A stretch of 64,000 nt of DNA from Tubiluchus corallicola (taxonomy: Eukaryota; Priapulida; Priapulimorpha; Priapulimorphida; Tubiluchidae), in contig JAQGDQ010000017.1 of NCBI GenBank assembly GCA_030141605.1, forward strand, positions 562,001 through 626,000, in the 5' to 3' direction. Positions 27,201 to 38,368 of the stretch are shown one piece after another. The position numbers and the translations under genes are program-made. The notes beneath the pieces are model-generated. The model was not told where the DNA came from. It worked only from the letters and a program-made list of their open reading frames with translations, and made no database searches. Numbering within the stretch: position 1 is the first letter of the stretch; each line of letters begins with the position of its first letter.

Positions 27201-30200
27201 TTTCACATCAAATATAGCAGTAGCTTTAATAAGCCGTTTCACAGTTTCGTTGTGTACACGAGCAGTTGTTGCAGGTCAAAAGTTAAGTGTACCACAGCAA
27301 CGCGTCTTAACTACAACCAACACACGACATGTATGAAAAGCAAAGCTGTCTTCCAGCATCAGTTTAGTAACGTCAGTTGTCTTACAAGGACTTAATTATG
27401 CATTAGTGTGAATGCAGAGTGATTCACTAGCAAGATTTTACCTGGGAACAAGAAAAATTAACTAACTAAGGTACTAGCTATCTGTTGAAACTGTTAGTAT
27501 TACAATAGCTTGGGCTAAGAGGTATTGTCAAGTAGCTTGGGCTACGAGGTGCTGTCAAGTGTATACAAATGCCTTGTCTGGTACACTTTGACATTTAGTT
27601 GTATTAATTATACATACCTTAACCTTGCCATACTGCACAATACTTTGTGCTATGGTTTCTCTCACTGTACTGTTCAAAGGCAAACACCGTACAGCACTGA
27701 GCAGAAAACACGGATCCACGTCCATCGAGTTCAACAAATAATCAATAAACTTTTCTGCACCACTCAGCAGTCTCCGCAAGTCGTAGTTCTGACGCTGTTT
27801 GAAGATCTTGTTCAGTTGCGTCACTGTCAAAACGCTGAGAATTTGGTTATAAACGTACGTCAGCTGGACCAATAATTGTTGCATGGACTCGGGCGTTGCC
27901 GATACTGCAACGAGAATCATCGGACCTCGGCTGAGAAAGACGAATTTGTGATCACCGGTAATGATACAGCGAATGCTGTCATTGCTGTCCTGTACGAAAG
28001 ATACGAGGGCTTGCATAACACCCATCACAGTTACTAGTTTCTCTTCGTTGCCATACCTATAAAAAATATCAAATTCATACTGTTTATAGAAGGCAGGGCT
28101 GTGGAGTCGGACTCGGCAAAAAATTTATTGCTAAAGGAGTCGGAGTTGTTAAAACTTAGGGTTTTGGAGTTGAAGTCGGGACTCGGGAGTACACTCACTG
28201 TTAGAGGAGTCGGTGTTAGAGTCGCCAAAAACAGACTCAAACTCAAACTCCAAGTAATTTTAACATTTAGCGCATTTATGCATAATGTCCCATTTTGGGA
28301 TGCTTTCGTATCACTGTCTATGCAGCTAGGCTGTTTTCGAACATAAGAAGTAGTGATGAAATGCCACCGTAACTAAATATTGAGAGCACTACAAACTATT
28401 ACTTAAAGGCAGGAGTCAGAGTTGGAGTCGGGAGTTGGGACTCTTAACATTTTAGGAGTCGGATATGGATCTAAAATTCTAGGAGCCGGAGTCGGAGCCA
28501 GAGTCAGGAATTTAATGTACCGACTTCTCAGTCCTGATAGGAGCACTTATTAAACTAACATGAATCTTATCACTTCACTCACTGTATTTTTATTGATACC
28601 GGTACTTTACAACTAGGTATACACTCATACATAAGATTTTGCAATTAGTCACAGTAAAATATTATCGTATTTGAATGTACTATTTTTATAGAGAATGCCA
28701 AGATTTATGCAGTATAAGTGTATTATTATATCATGCTTAAAATTTACTTATTACCTAATTTTGTATATTCTGGCCACAGTGTAAAAATTTAGCCTTCACT
28801 CTACAGACAAACAAAATTCATAGTTGCGCTTTAGTGATTTTACAAAAATTGTTTAGTGATTTTACAAAAATTACAAAAAATAGAGCATCAAAGATTTAAA
28901 GTACTGTTTGAATAGTTTGTATGGGTCGTTTATTAACTTAAAATTAGTTTACGAGCAGCTATAGTATACTACTACTAACTCTTGGATAGCTGTTAATTAA
29001 GGTGTTAGAAGATCACTCAAGAGATTTTTGTTTATTCTTTAAGGGGAGGGGGTATTATTTTGCTACATGTCAGCATGTATTTTTTCATACATAATTAAAC
29101 ACAAATTTCTTGTCATAAAGTCACTTGCTCAAAAATAAACGCAAATCTGAGCAATGACTTTCTCTGCTTGCAATGGCGTTACATCAGCATTAATTTAATA
29201 TTAAACATTTTTAATAAAATTAATTGCTAACAAAGTTGAAAACTTACCGTATAGCAATAAGTTTTATATTCATAGAAGATCCCAAATATAAAAAAACTGC
29301 ATCTTTTTCCTGAACCACTACAAGAATATTCCTGTAGATCTGAGTTCCATTCTATATGCATGAGCTATTGATATTAAAAAATTGTTCACTTCACAAACAA
29401 TCATCTAATTATTTATCTTTATTTATTATTTATTTACCGAGAATAGATTGGTTTACCAGCCTCACTTAATATAAACACATGCTTTCTTTTGTTACGCCAT
29501 TCTGGATCGTTAACGATGTCTTCAGGTTCATCTTCAGCAAGTTTTAGCTTGTCAAGTGATGACGTCATCACTGCAGAAGGTTCGGCATCGTCTTCATTTG
29601 CTTCGGTTACATTGTCTTCATCAGTCTCTTCAGCTTTGAGCCGCTCCTGAAACTGAAAGGTACGACTTCATGTGTAAGTAGCACGTTTTCCGTAATGCGT
29701 ATACAACAGTTTGTATTTAAGCGTGTAGAAGTGTTTCCATGCGCATGTAATGCCCAAATGCGTGATCTGTATTCATTCGAACGTGATCGTTATCATCTGA
29801 ATACGCATCACGCAGCAGTACGCAGACAGGAAACTGCCATTGCCTAGATGATTATAGCAAGTTTTCATGTTTTCGATAACCATTTTTGCTGTTTAGCTTT
29901 CTGAAAAATTTTGTTAGGGCTTAGGTGAGTTTTGGTCATTTTGGAATCTAAAAACAATAATATTTTTTCTATCTGAGTTTTTGAGAGGTGAAGAAGCATG
30001 TAGATATGTGTTGCACTACTAACTGCAATACTTTCACTGAATGATTACACCTGCCACATTGTTCTTTCCCTGCAAAATGTTGTGCACCCAAGACCTCCGT
30101 TTAATAGTACAAGCAACCGAACAAAAGTCACTGAACTTGAAAGTTTGCGAATAAGAATACTTCAGTTTTAAAGAAAACCATCTGCATCTTAATCCATTTA

Positions 30201-32399
30201 AAATTCTAGAGTTTATTCGTTTCCACACTGCATCTTACAATAATATAACCAAAATACAGATAATTATCCAGTAAAGTAAATACAAATACAATATAGTCCT
30301 GATAATACAAGGAAAGAGTCTTTAGTAGTTATACACGTGCAAATTACAATCCATAATAATTTTGACGCATACAGATTGAATGTAAAAGCATAGCTTGACA
30401 GGCCAAACTGTATGTGGAATCTTAAATAAAAAAAACGGTTAATAAATGAGATAATAATAAACATATGTATTGATGTGGGGGAATAGTGAATGAATGATAA
30501 AATGGAGCGACAACTAAAAAACCGTGATCGTGGTTATAAAACGTTTAGCAACCTATTGAACACAGTCGTGTTTTATCAAGATTGCAGTGGAAAAGGATGC
30601 AAGTGATCACCATTATCAAGTTGTGTTACTTTAGAATTTTTATCAATACTTTCTTTTCTGAGGCTTTTTTAAAAATCGAAAGGGAGTGACTGCATTTTCA
30701 ATGGCGATTTACTCTGTTCCATAGAACTAGTCCCATATAGGTAGTGAAATGTTTTGCCATATTTGCTCTACAACGTCTTGGTATATATTCATTAAATCGA
30801 GTATTGTATCTTTTTACACATATACATACATTTAAATTAATAACATCACCCAGTAATACTATTTGACATTGCTTGTTAATAATTAGATGCAGTCATTTTG
30901 ACGACAGGTCTGTCGTTTGAAACAAGTTTAGATAACACAGAGTAAAGTTGGAAAAAATAATCAGAGCATTCGTAGAGCACAAGTCACAAACTGAGTAAAA
31001 TTTTAAATTACTGCATCTTGTCAATAAGATTAAAATTATGTTTTGGTTAGTGAGTAGTGCACCCTGGAGGGTGAGCCAGTGACATTTTGCCAATTGGTGA
31101 AAACATGTTAAATAAATAAAAATTTTCTTTTCTAGTTACGTCTTTCGAGCACGTAAGCGAAAAGCTTAGTAATATAGATTCGCATGGGAAGTTTTTTGGG
31201 ACATAATTTAACATTGCCTTTTCTTCTTCTGATTTACATTTGCATAGTGACGTCATGTAATGACGACTTCGGTACAGTATTGCAGGAGATTTAAAATGAA
31301 GAAAAACAAAAATTCCTTTCAATGCGAGTACGATATATGCATAAAATTGCTATAAAGTAATATAACTTTTTAAGACGATCTTCTCCTACTTTAGGTACCC
31401 CTTTTCTTGTCCTTTCAGCTAGAACCACGAATAGCTCAAGGTCGAACTAAGACTTCTAACAACGCCAAAGACTATGTCTGTTGTACACGGCACACGAGGG
31501 TTTCACAAACATGTACCAGTTGGCACCATGATGGACTATTACTTCATTACATAACAGCTTTAAGGAACTAGCTCAATGAGGACAAACCTTGAAGTTGAAA
31601 ATGTTGTTTAAGGGCATAAGTGTCTACCATCTCATTAAAAAAAATGGTAAAGCCTTCAGAAGATTTTTGATTAGCAACCTCCAAGCACCAAGATACTCTT
31701 TTTCTTGTCCTTTAAGCATTCCAAACTTGCACAAGAGTAAGTAAAGCCCTATAATGTTGTGCAGTAATTCAAATATGATAATATTAAACTGTTATATAAT
31801 GTTAGAAGATGTGCAGTGTTCAGGAACTTTTTAATATGAGATAATACCTATATTTTTGATATTTTCAGTCTGATCATATATATATATATATATACATATA
31901 TGAAGCCTGGTCATGCATATAATAATAAATTATAAAGTGCAAACTAAGAAAAGCTATGAGCACAAAGTAGCCGAGCCTTGAAAGTACATTACATAAGTGA
32001 ACTAGAATTATTCTTCAAGTCTTGACTGATTATTCTACTTTAAATTTCAACCTGCGAAACTTTATCTACAGCTTCATCTGCTACAAAACAAGAATCTTCC
32101 AGCTCATCCACTAAATTTTCTTCTTCTGTGGACGACCTGCAGCTTTCACTATGCCTTGGAACATCCCTAGATCCTGGAATCGAGTGGCCCAGCTCGGAAA
32201 TTGAACCACTGTGATGTTTCACTCGATGAAATTGCTCGCACTGTTCATTTAAACATTCACAAAGATCTTGGAATGAATTTGTGGCCAACAGTACACTGTC
32301 CCGGCTCTTTCCAGGTGCCAGCATCGATAAAGATTCTGTAGAACTAGTTGTTTGAATTCTTTTTTCTGAATCACAACAGTTTTCGCAGGAGGCTGCCAT
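21224..32399 (-). CDS. MON1: MON1, subunit of the Mon1-Ccz1 Rab7 exchange factor (eight exons)
   Basis: Eight minus-strand exons join in frame with GT/AG borders: 32399-32052, 29652-29438, 28056-27618, 25559-25381, 24455-24335, 23208-23069, 22350-22209 and 21364-21224 (stop TAA at 21224). The product is 574 residues, within the family range. Residues 1-160 are a disordered acidic/serine-rich tail. From [10 protein letters not shown] and [12 protein letters not shown] (about 168-190) onward it follows human MON1A/B closely, including [11 protein letters not shown] (277-287), [40 protein letters not shown] and a C-terminus ending [16 protein letters not shown]1 is built of longin-type domains; with CCZ1 it loads GTP on Rab7 and drives Rab5-to-Rab7 conversion on late endosomes, lysosomes and autophagosomes. 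Invertebrates usually have a single MON1, whereas vertebrates have two. All splice phases agree, so this looks like a functional gene. Introns 2 and 3 contain inserted MITEs and a minisatellite. Confidence 0.96.
26240..26645. repeat. Minisatellite with 54-bp period built of ACT/CACTGT triplets
   Basis: A tandem array within a MON1 intron. Units starting with ACCACTGTCACTGTCACTAG recur at 26343, 26397 and 26451, exactly 54 bases apart, flanked by shorter degenerate units. The whole array is made of three-base blocks, so both strands stay open for about 95-130 codons, giving valine-rich (minus) and leucine-rich (plus) frames. These frames are by-products of the repeat, not genes. Confidence 0.9.
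27275..27592. mobile_element. MITE-like inverted-repeat element, copy A
   Basis: Bounded by GTCAAAAGTTAAGTGTACC (27275-27293) and its imperfect inverse at 27580-27592, which has lost about five bases. It is related along its length to the element at 49680-49919, including a stretch about GACTTAATTATGCATTAGT and the terminal CAAATGCCTTGTCTGG. Similarity continues about 40 bases left of the left repeat in both copies, so the true left boundary may be farther out. It lies in the MON1 intron, abutting the end of exon 3. Confidence 0.7.
28094..28536. mobile_element. hAT-type MITE rich in GGAGTCGG
   Basis: A 443-bp element in MON1 intron 2. Its left end reads CAGGGCTGTGGAGTCGG and the inverse of its right end reads CAGGACTGAGAAGTCGG. 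The flanking 8-mers, ATAGAAGG (28086-28093) and ATAGGAGC (28537-28544), match at 6 of 8 positions, as expected for an aged 8-bp hAT target-site duplication. GAGTCGG-like units are clustered in both subterminal regions (about 28097-28220 and 28405-28510), typical of non-autonomous hAT elements. Confidence 0.75.
30887..31425 (+). repeat. Dispersed repeat family R1, copy 1
   Basis: About 500 bases in the MON1 first intron that align in the same orientation with 42257-42755. Shared blocks include AATAATCAGAGCATTCGTAG, CTGGAGGGTGAG, CATTTTGCCAATTGG (one mismatch in the other copy) and AAGTTTTTTGGGACATAA. No coding capacity and no obvious terminal inverted repeats are seen, so its class is unknown. 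Confidence 0.8.
31876..31905. repeat. (TA)n microsatellite
   Basis: A run of alternating TA in the MON1 first intron. Confidence 0.85.
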
Positions 32400-32636
32400 G
32401 ATAATCAGCTTTATCCAAATTTACCACGCGGATGCAACCGATTAACTTTCAATTCTGCCTTGTTGTTGTTTTTTTCTCTCTCCCAGCTCGGTCGAGCCGC
32501 ATGCTGAATCGAAAGTCGTACATAATAATATAAATAAGAAATAAATAAAAGCACAACTTACCCAAAAATAAGAAACGGTATGCAACAAAAATATTAAAAC
32601 AACAACAGCAACAATAATAATAATAATTTTGAAAAA

Positions 32637-33400
32637 AACAGGAGTTGGGTCCGGGAAAACACCCGTCACTAAGGGTGAGCATCGAATCGAATTCGAACGG
32701 GTTTTTTAATTCGAACTCGATTCGAATCCAAAACTATAGATTCGAATAATTCAGCACTTCAATCACACATGTTCTTTATCACTAAAGCGATTGAAACATC
32801 ATACAATTAGCATAATTTAGCTGTGATTTCTGCACACAATTTTAAAGAAATTACTAGTCGTTTTATTGCAGAACAAAATCTAGTGATATGCATGATCTTT
32901 GTAAGACTAATTTTTGCTGCTGGTTCGAAAACTTGTTCGAAAATCTTTCGATCTCAATTCGAATTCGGTTTGAATTCGAAACACGGAAGTTCAGTTCGAT
33001 TTGAATTCGACCGTCGCAAATTCGGTTCGATTCGAATTTGCTTTCTGGTAGAGAATGTTCACCCCTACCCGTCATGGGACACCATAGCCCTCCTGCGAAA
33101 TCTAAATATAGCTATTACAGCCCCCGTTGAACGGGCTATCTAACCATTACTGACACTGCCCCCGGCCCATTCCGGATCTCTAGAAATGTATACGTTTTGC
33201 AAAAAGGGGCAAAAATGGCCATTTTTGGAGGTTTTTTTGGCACCCGTTCCTCTCAGTGAGCCCGATTCGAAAAATAAAAACTCCCAGATGCAAACTTACG
33301 GGTGGATACCTTTCATTTGATGTATAGATCGTCGAAAATGGCGCTGTCGTCGGACCTCGTCGGTTTTATATAAACCAATATATATATATATATGCCAGCA
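32637..33400 (+). repeat. Dispersed repeat family R2, copy 1 (interrupted by a MITE)
   Basis: A less AT-rich repeat running from GGAGTTGGGTCCGGGAAAAC to a (TA)n run at about 33380-33394. It aligns to the inverse of about 45610-45962, sharing GAACGGGCT-TCTAACCATTA, AGAAAT, GTTTTGCAAAAA, GGTTTTTT and the terminal TATATATATA. A 398-bp element (32670-33067) has inserted into it. No protein-coding potential is evident. Confidence 0.75.
32670..33067. mobile_element. hAT-type MITE rich in TTCGAA, with target-site duplication
   Basis: A 398-bp element with ends TAAGGGTGAGCAT and, inverted, TAGGGGTGAACAT. It is flanked by CCCGTCAC (32662-32669) and CCCGTCAT (33068-33075), a 7-of-8 match. The subterminal regions are dense in TTCGAA/CGAATC palindromic units. 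It interrupts repeat R2; the R2 copy at 45.6-46 kb lacks the insertion, which independently supports the boundaries. Confidence 0.82.
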
Positions 33401-36400
33401 AAATTAATATATACAGTAAACTTGAAATGTAGTTATCTTGTTCCTAAATTTTAATGAATGTTAACCCAGGCTAGATCGAAACTGTGCTGCTCTTTCTAAA
33501 CTGCAGGAGCATTGCTAGCTAGCCACACTAACACAGTTCAACCTACTTCTTTTTTCTGTATGCTCAAAACAGTCTACATAGTCTACTCTGTGTAGCCAGC
33601 TATTAATTTTTTTATCTTGCCTTCTTTAATCACATACATGTACTTCAGTCTGCTAGTGCACGCTAACAATACTAAAAGTAACTATGTGTGGTAAAATCTG
33701 CTAATTATTCAAACAGAGGAAACTGCTGCAAAAACCTGTCAATTATCCTAAAAGTTGCTAACTACGTTAAAAGAAATGCTAAATAACTTCATCTGTAAGA
33801 AAAAGTGCACATGTTAACCTGCACATGTTAATCTGACTATAACCAATTATATTAACTATAAGCACATTATTTAACTGATTAAATAAACTAATCACAAGCA
33901 ATTCAAATGGTTACTACAGTAATAGTTTAGCCATACTGCAAAACTGTTATTTCTCTTTTATTGTTTTTCTTACACTATAATTTGTACGTATGAGTGCGTG
34001 TATATGTGTGTGTAAGGCCAGGTTTATACATATTGCAAATTTTTTTGTGCAGCTCGTCGTTTAAATATAAAGTGGATTTTGCATAATTTCTGCATCATAT
34101 GTACAGCATGTAACATATTTTTTAGAAATCTTAATGATGATCATTAATCTTAATTGATAATGAAATGATATAAATGCGTATTAGTGGGCTTTCGAAGACT
34201 CGGGTGACAACTTAGTGTAGGGGTCTTGTGAGTTGCGATTGCGCAACGCTATTCAGGAATATACTGCCTCTGCCCAGCACCTTACCTTGAGCAAAAATTT
34301 AAGAACCATGTAAACATTGGAAGTCACTAAAAGTCATAAAATATATGGCTGTGTAACTGGCCAGATAGTTGCACCTAATGAGCTACGCATTCATGTGGGC
34401 AGCACTCCAAGAAACTGCGAGCTTTGAAACAATTTTGGAAGATTTCAGAACATGTACTATTATATAGTTATAATCTCACAGAGTTTAAAATTTTTTGCCT
34501 TTAGTTTACCCTGTTGTTTCTGAGAAGGAACTATTGAATAGACTTAATCTGGATATACGTTCAAGGAAAAAAATGAAATCAGAAGTTCACTTTGACGTAC
34601 AGTCTGTCAACATTCGAATGGTTTTACAGTACTCTGGCTTGTCTTCGCGCGAGTTGCTATGGAAATCATGTGTCTTTGGAGAACATTGCTTTTAAATCTG
34701 CAGGTACAGTCAGTTACTGTTGTTTTTTCTCCAAATAAGTATCTTGAACAATTAACAACTTTTGTGAATTTGTTAATTGCTGTAGTAGATTTTTTGCGAG
34801 GCTTCTTTATTTGTTTTAATTTCGATGCGTTATGCAAGCTTAGGTTCACCAAACTCACAGGGTTGGTACCCCTGGGCGGGGGACGAACAACTGTTTGGTG
34901 ACCACTTACCAAGGGAGAAGGGCAGTGGGCGTCAGTCAGTTGTTACAGATTTTTTTCACAAGCATTTTGGGTACTGTGGAGTAGATGTGCACTTGGGGTT
35001 TTAAAAGCTCGAGAGGGGCCAAAATGCAAAATTTGGGGTCCCCTAATTGGTGATCTTTTAGTTTTAGTGCTGAGAGCTAGTGACACAAAACTCACAGGGT
35101 ACACTCACTGGGCAAAAATTTCGGACGTGCATGTATCGCAAAATTTTCCACTAGGGGGCAAAAACTGAAAAATGTGGGTTGGGAACAGAAGTGCACCAAG
35201 TGTTGAGCAATGGTACCTTGTTGCATATCAAATGAAAGGTCTTGATGAGTCGGCATAGGTTACAATGAGAATAGTTAACCCGCGACCCCGCTAGGGGACA
35301 ACATAGGGGTCGAGGAGACGAATGTCTTCCTGTGTCGACCGAAACTAGCTTGATGTATATCATGTGAAAGGTCTCAATGAGGGAAACTGAGTGATATAAG
35401 TTATGCCAAGACTGGTTGACTTTTGACCCATAGGTGATGGGCTGAACAGTTAAATACTGAGGTTTCATTGTGAAATGCACTTCCCATGTATTCAAGCAAA
35501 GTGAATTCAATAAAAGAAAATTACCACTTTCAAGAAAAACTGTCATCTCTTCATTTTTAAGACTCAATTTTATAACTATTGTTGTAAAATCTTCAGTTTC
35601 TGACCACGTCAGTAACATTGTCAACTAATTGAAATTCATTAAAATTATTATATGTGTATATAAATAATTGGTGTAAGACAAATTAGGTCATTCAGGCTAT
35701 TCAAGTAATTGGTAAATTGTGTGCAAAAACTGAAAGAGACAAAGACGCATCTGACCCCAAACTAACCTGCCACTACTGAACGAACTACCTGTTCTATGAT
35801 ATCGAAGTACGCAGATTAATATACGAGTACTGTCTCATTTAGTTTATTACTTGCATGTACGTTGGGATAGGCGTTTTAAGATGTGGTTGGCTTTCAAAGC
35901 AATTACTTGTTTGATGAGGCTGCATGAGTGGTATGCTGGATATAGTTTAATAAAGAACACTGACCAAGTATATTAAAAGCAAGAGACTGGTGTATAGTAA
36001 GCTAGAGTTCGTGGTTGAATATGTGAAACCTAACTTTGCAGTTTTGCATCGTAATGGCTTAAGTTAAAATAGATTAACGTATAGCAAAACTCATTTACAA
36101 AAGATTGTTGATCTGTAAAGCCACATACCTAATCCTATCGAATTGGATTGTTAAAGCAAAAGTCTTTTGAAAAGTTGAGCTTATTTTAATATTTGAGAAA
36201 AATGTTAGAAAGTTTTAGCAATGAAACAGTGGTAAGCGCTCCGTGTAATTAGCAAATTAGTGTAATTTGAAGTTGCAATCACTTTGAGTTTGTGCGTTCA
36301 TTATCAAGTTTTTAGTTTGAAATGAATAAACTCTTGAAACTCTTGAAACACTTCTCCCACTAGGTGCTTGAGCGAACTTTTGCAGAGCTCTACAAACAAT

Positions 36401-37217
36401 CCAAAAATATTAAACATAAGATTATTATTATTATTTTTTGCTTTTTGATGTATCGTGTTGCTCACTATATAATGAAAACTAGTTACTGACGATAAATATC
36501 ATCTCCAACTTGGCTAGTTAATGCCTACAAAGTAACAGAGTAATTATTTTAACAAGCGAAAGCTGAAGTTTATAAGCTAAGTCAACTGCCCGGCACCTAC
36601 TGCATGCTCGCAGCCTCGCAAAATACCATGCTTAATTGTACATTATATTCTGTAGTACTTATATATTAATTCTGTCGATTAAAGCCATGTAAGCACTTTA
36701 AAGTTATTGCAAATTGATCTAATTTTTACATAAACATGGTTAAACACAAAGATTTAGTCAGCTAAAATGGTATAATTTCGGAGTGAATTGCAGAATTTTT
36801 GTGTGACTTCTTGCTGGCCACCAGCTGATGTCTGTTTTTTTTCAAATATGCCTCCAAGTGAGGTTCATTTTTGCAGAAGAAATTAATGTTTTAAATTGTC
36901 CAGTAAAATAAATTGTTCATTAAAACATAAATATTGTTCAAGGGTTGTTTTTTCCTTTAACATTTGATTTATTGATTTTACAAAACATCCAGTATATTAG
37001 AAGTCCTGCGAGTAGGGCATTGAAGCTTTTAAAGTAATTAAAGCTGAAGCATTTCACATTCAGGCAGCTTGATTTTAATAACAAGTGTTAGTGTGTTTGA
37101 GTGTAGATTGCATGTGCAATAATATGTACAGCTAAATTTAAAAACTGAATAAACTTATTAGCATAGCAGACTTGTATATCAGGTATTTACTTTATAGCCA
37201 TAGACTGTCTGACTTTT
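33401..37217. other. Intergenic region between MON1 and the cadherin-like gene
   Basis: No supported gene. The segment at about 34850-35460 is less AT-rich and has internal near-repeats (AACTCACAGGGT at 34853 and 35089; GAAAGGTCT at 35233 and 35366), so it is probably another decayed repeat. The remainder is AT-rich and unremarkable. Confidence 0.4.
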
Positions 37218-37221
37218 TTAA

Positions 37222-37779
37222 CCATTTCACTACGGAAGGCGGCAGCTGCTGCCCAAGCTCAGCACTAAGCGCAGTTACCCAGGTCTGTTTATTTCACTGC
37301 TATGGCCATGCAAAAACATTGTAGAAAAGTTCAACAGCCATGGATTGTGATTGCTTTGCAACAAGTAACACTAGCCAGCCAATCAGCATCTGAAGCCAGG
37401 TGCATTCCACAATACTGCACTGTGTGGTATGTTCCCACGCAAAATGCTTGTTCATAGTTGATAAAACGTGTAAACTTAGTAATTTTTTCTGTATTCTTAT
37501 AATGTAATTACGTGTTATGGATTAGTAATATGACTTTTATGAAAATTGGCTTCTATAGTATGCGCTTATTTGTGTGGGTGTGTGCTGTGCGCGCATGCAT
37601 AAGTGCATATATGTGTGTGCATGTGTATAAATAAAACTAACATTCAATATTAGTGTATAATAACAAATGGTTATTTGTTTATTTACAAAATTCTGTTTTA
37701 GCAACACACCACAGGAAGTTATTGTCAAATGTGCAAAAGCCAATACGACCCTGTTAAAGACAACTACGTAGTGAAAGGG
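37222..37779. mobile_element. piggyBac-type MITE with TTAA target site
   Basis: A 558-bp element flanked on both sides by TTAA (37218-37221 and 37780-37783). Its ends are CCATTTCACTACG and, inverted, CCCTTTCACTACG (12 of 13 match). A TTAA target with CC(C/A)TTT ends is the signature of piggyBac-superfamily elements. It has no transposase frame, so it is non-autonomous. It lies about 0.6 kb upstream of the start codon of the cadherin-like gene. Confidence 0.8.
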
Positions 37780-38368
37780 TTAAGCCGTAGACAGTTTTTT
37801 GTTACTGTAAATTAAACAAGGCCTTCAATTTTATAGCATCTAGTCTAACCTATTAGTTGTTACAAGTATATTTAAATTATCACATTTGCTTTTTTCATAC
37901 AGTTTAGCACACTGCAAGCTAGAACCCAACATTCTAGAGTCCACGGTCTACCTAACATTGATATTTGTAGCGAGACTGGACCGACTCATTATGAAGGCTA
38001 TGCCTCTAAGATTAACTGTATCTTACGTCATTTCGACTTATAAGCTATTCATCCTGCCTGATCGAGGTAAAAAGTCAGAATCAGCATGGAGAATAAAACG
38101 AGCAAGTGATGAACTTAAGTGGTCATGAGCCATTTACTGATTGGGTCAAAGTATATATTTTTGCATTTTATATGATGTGAAAAAGCCAAATTTCTGTTTA
38201 CTGACCAGGCTCAAAGTATATATTTTTTGTATTTTATATGATGCAAAAATGCTAAATTCTCCAGGTCAAATATGAAGGCACTATCTGGTGTTGATGTTTT
38301 GAAATATTTATAGTGTTTTTTATTTTTTTATAGATTTTCATTGAAAGAAAGTAAGAAAGGCATCTACC

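Noticed and set aside
32823-33143. 106-codon open frame across the TTCGAA-rich region
   Set aside because: It translates a MITE and its host repeat; residues are repetitive FEF/RFE-type by-products.
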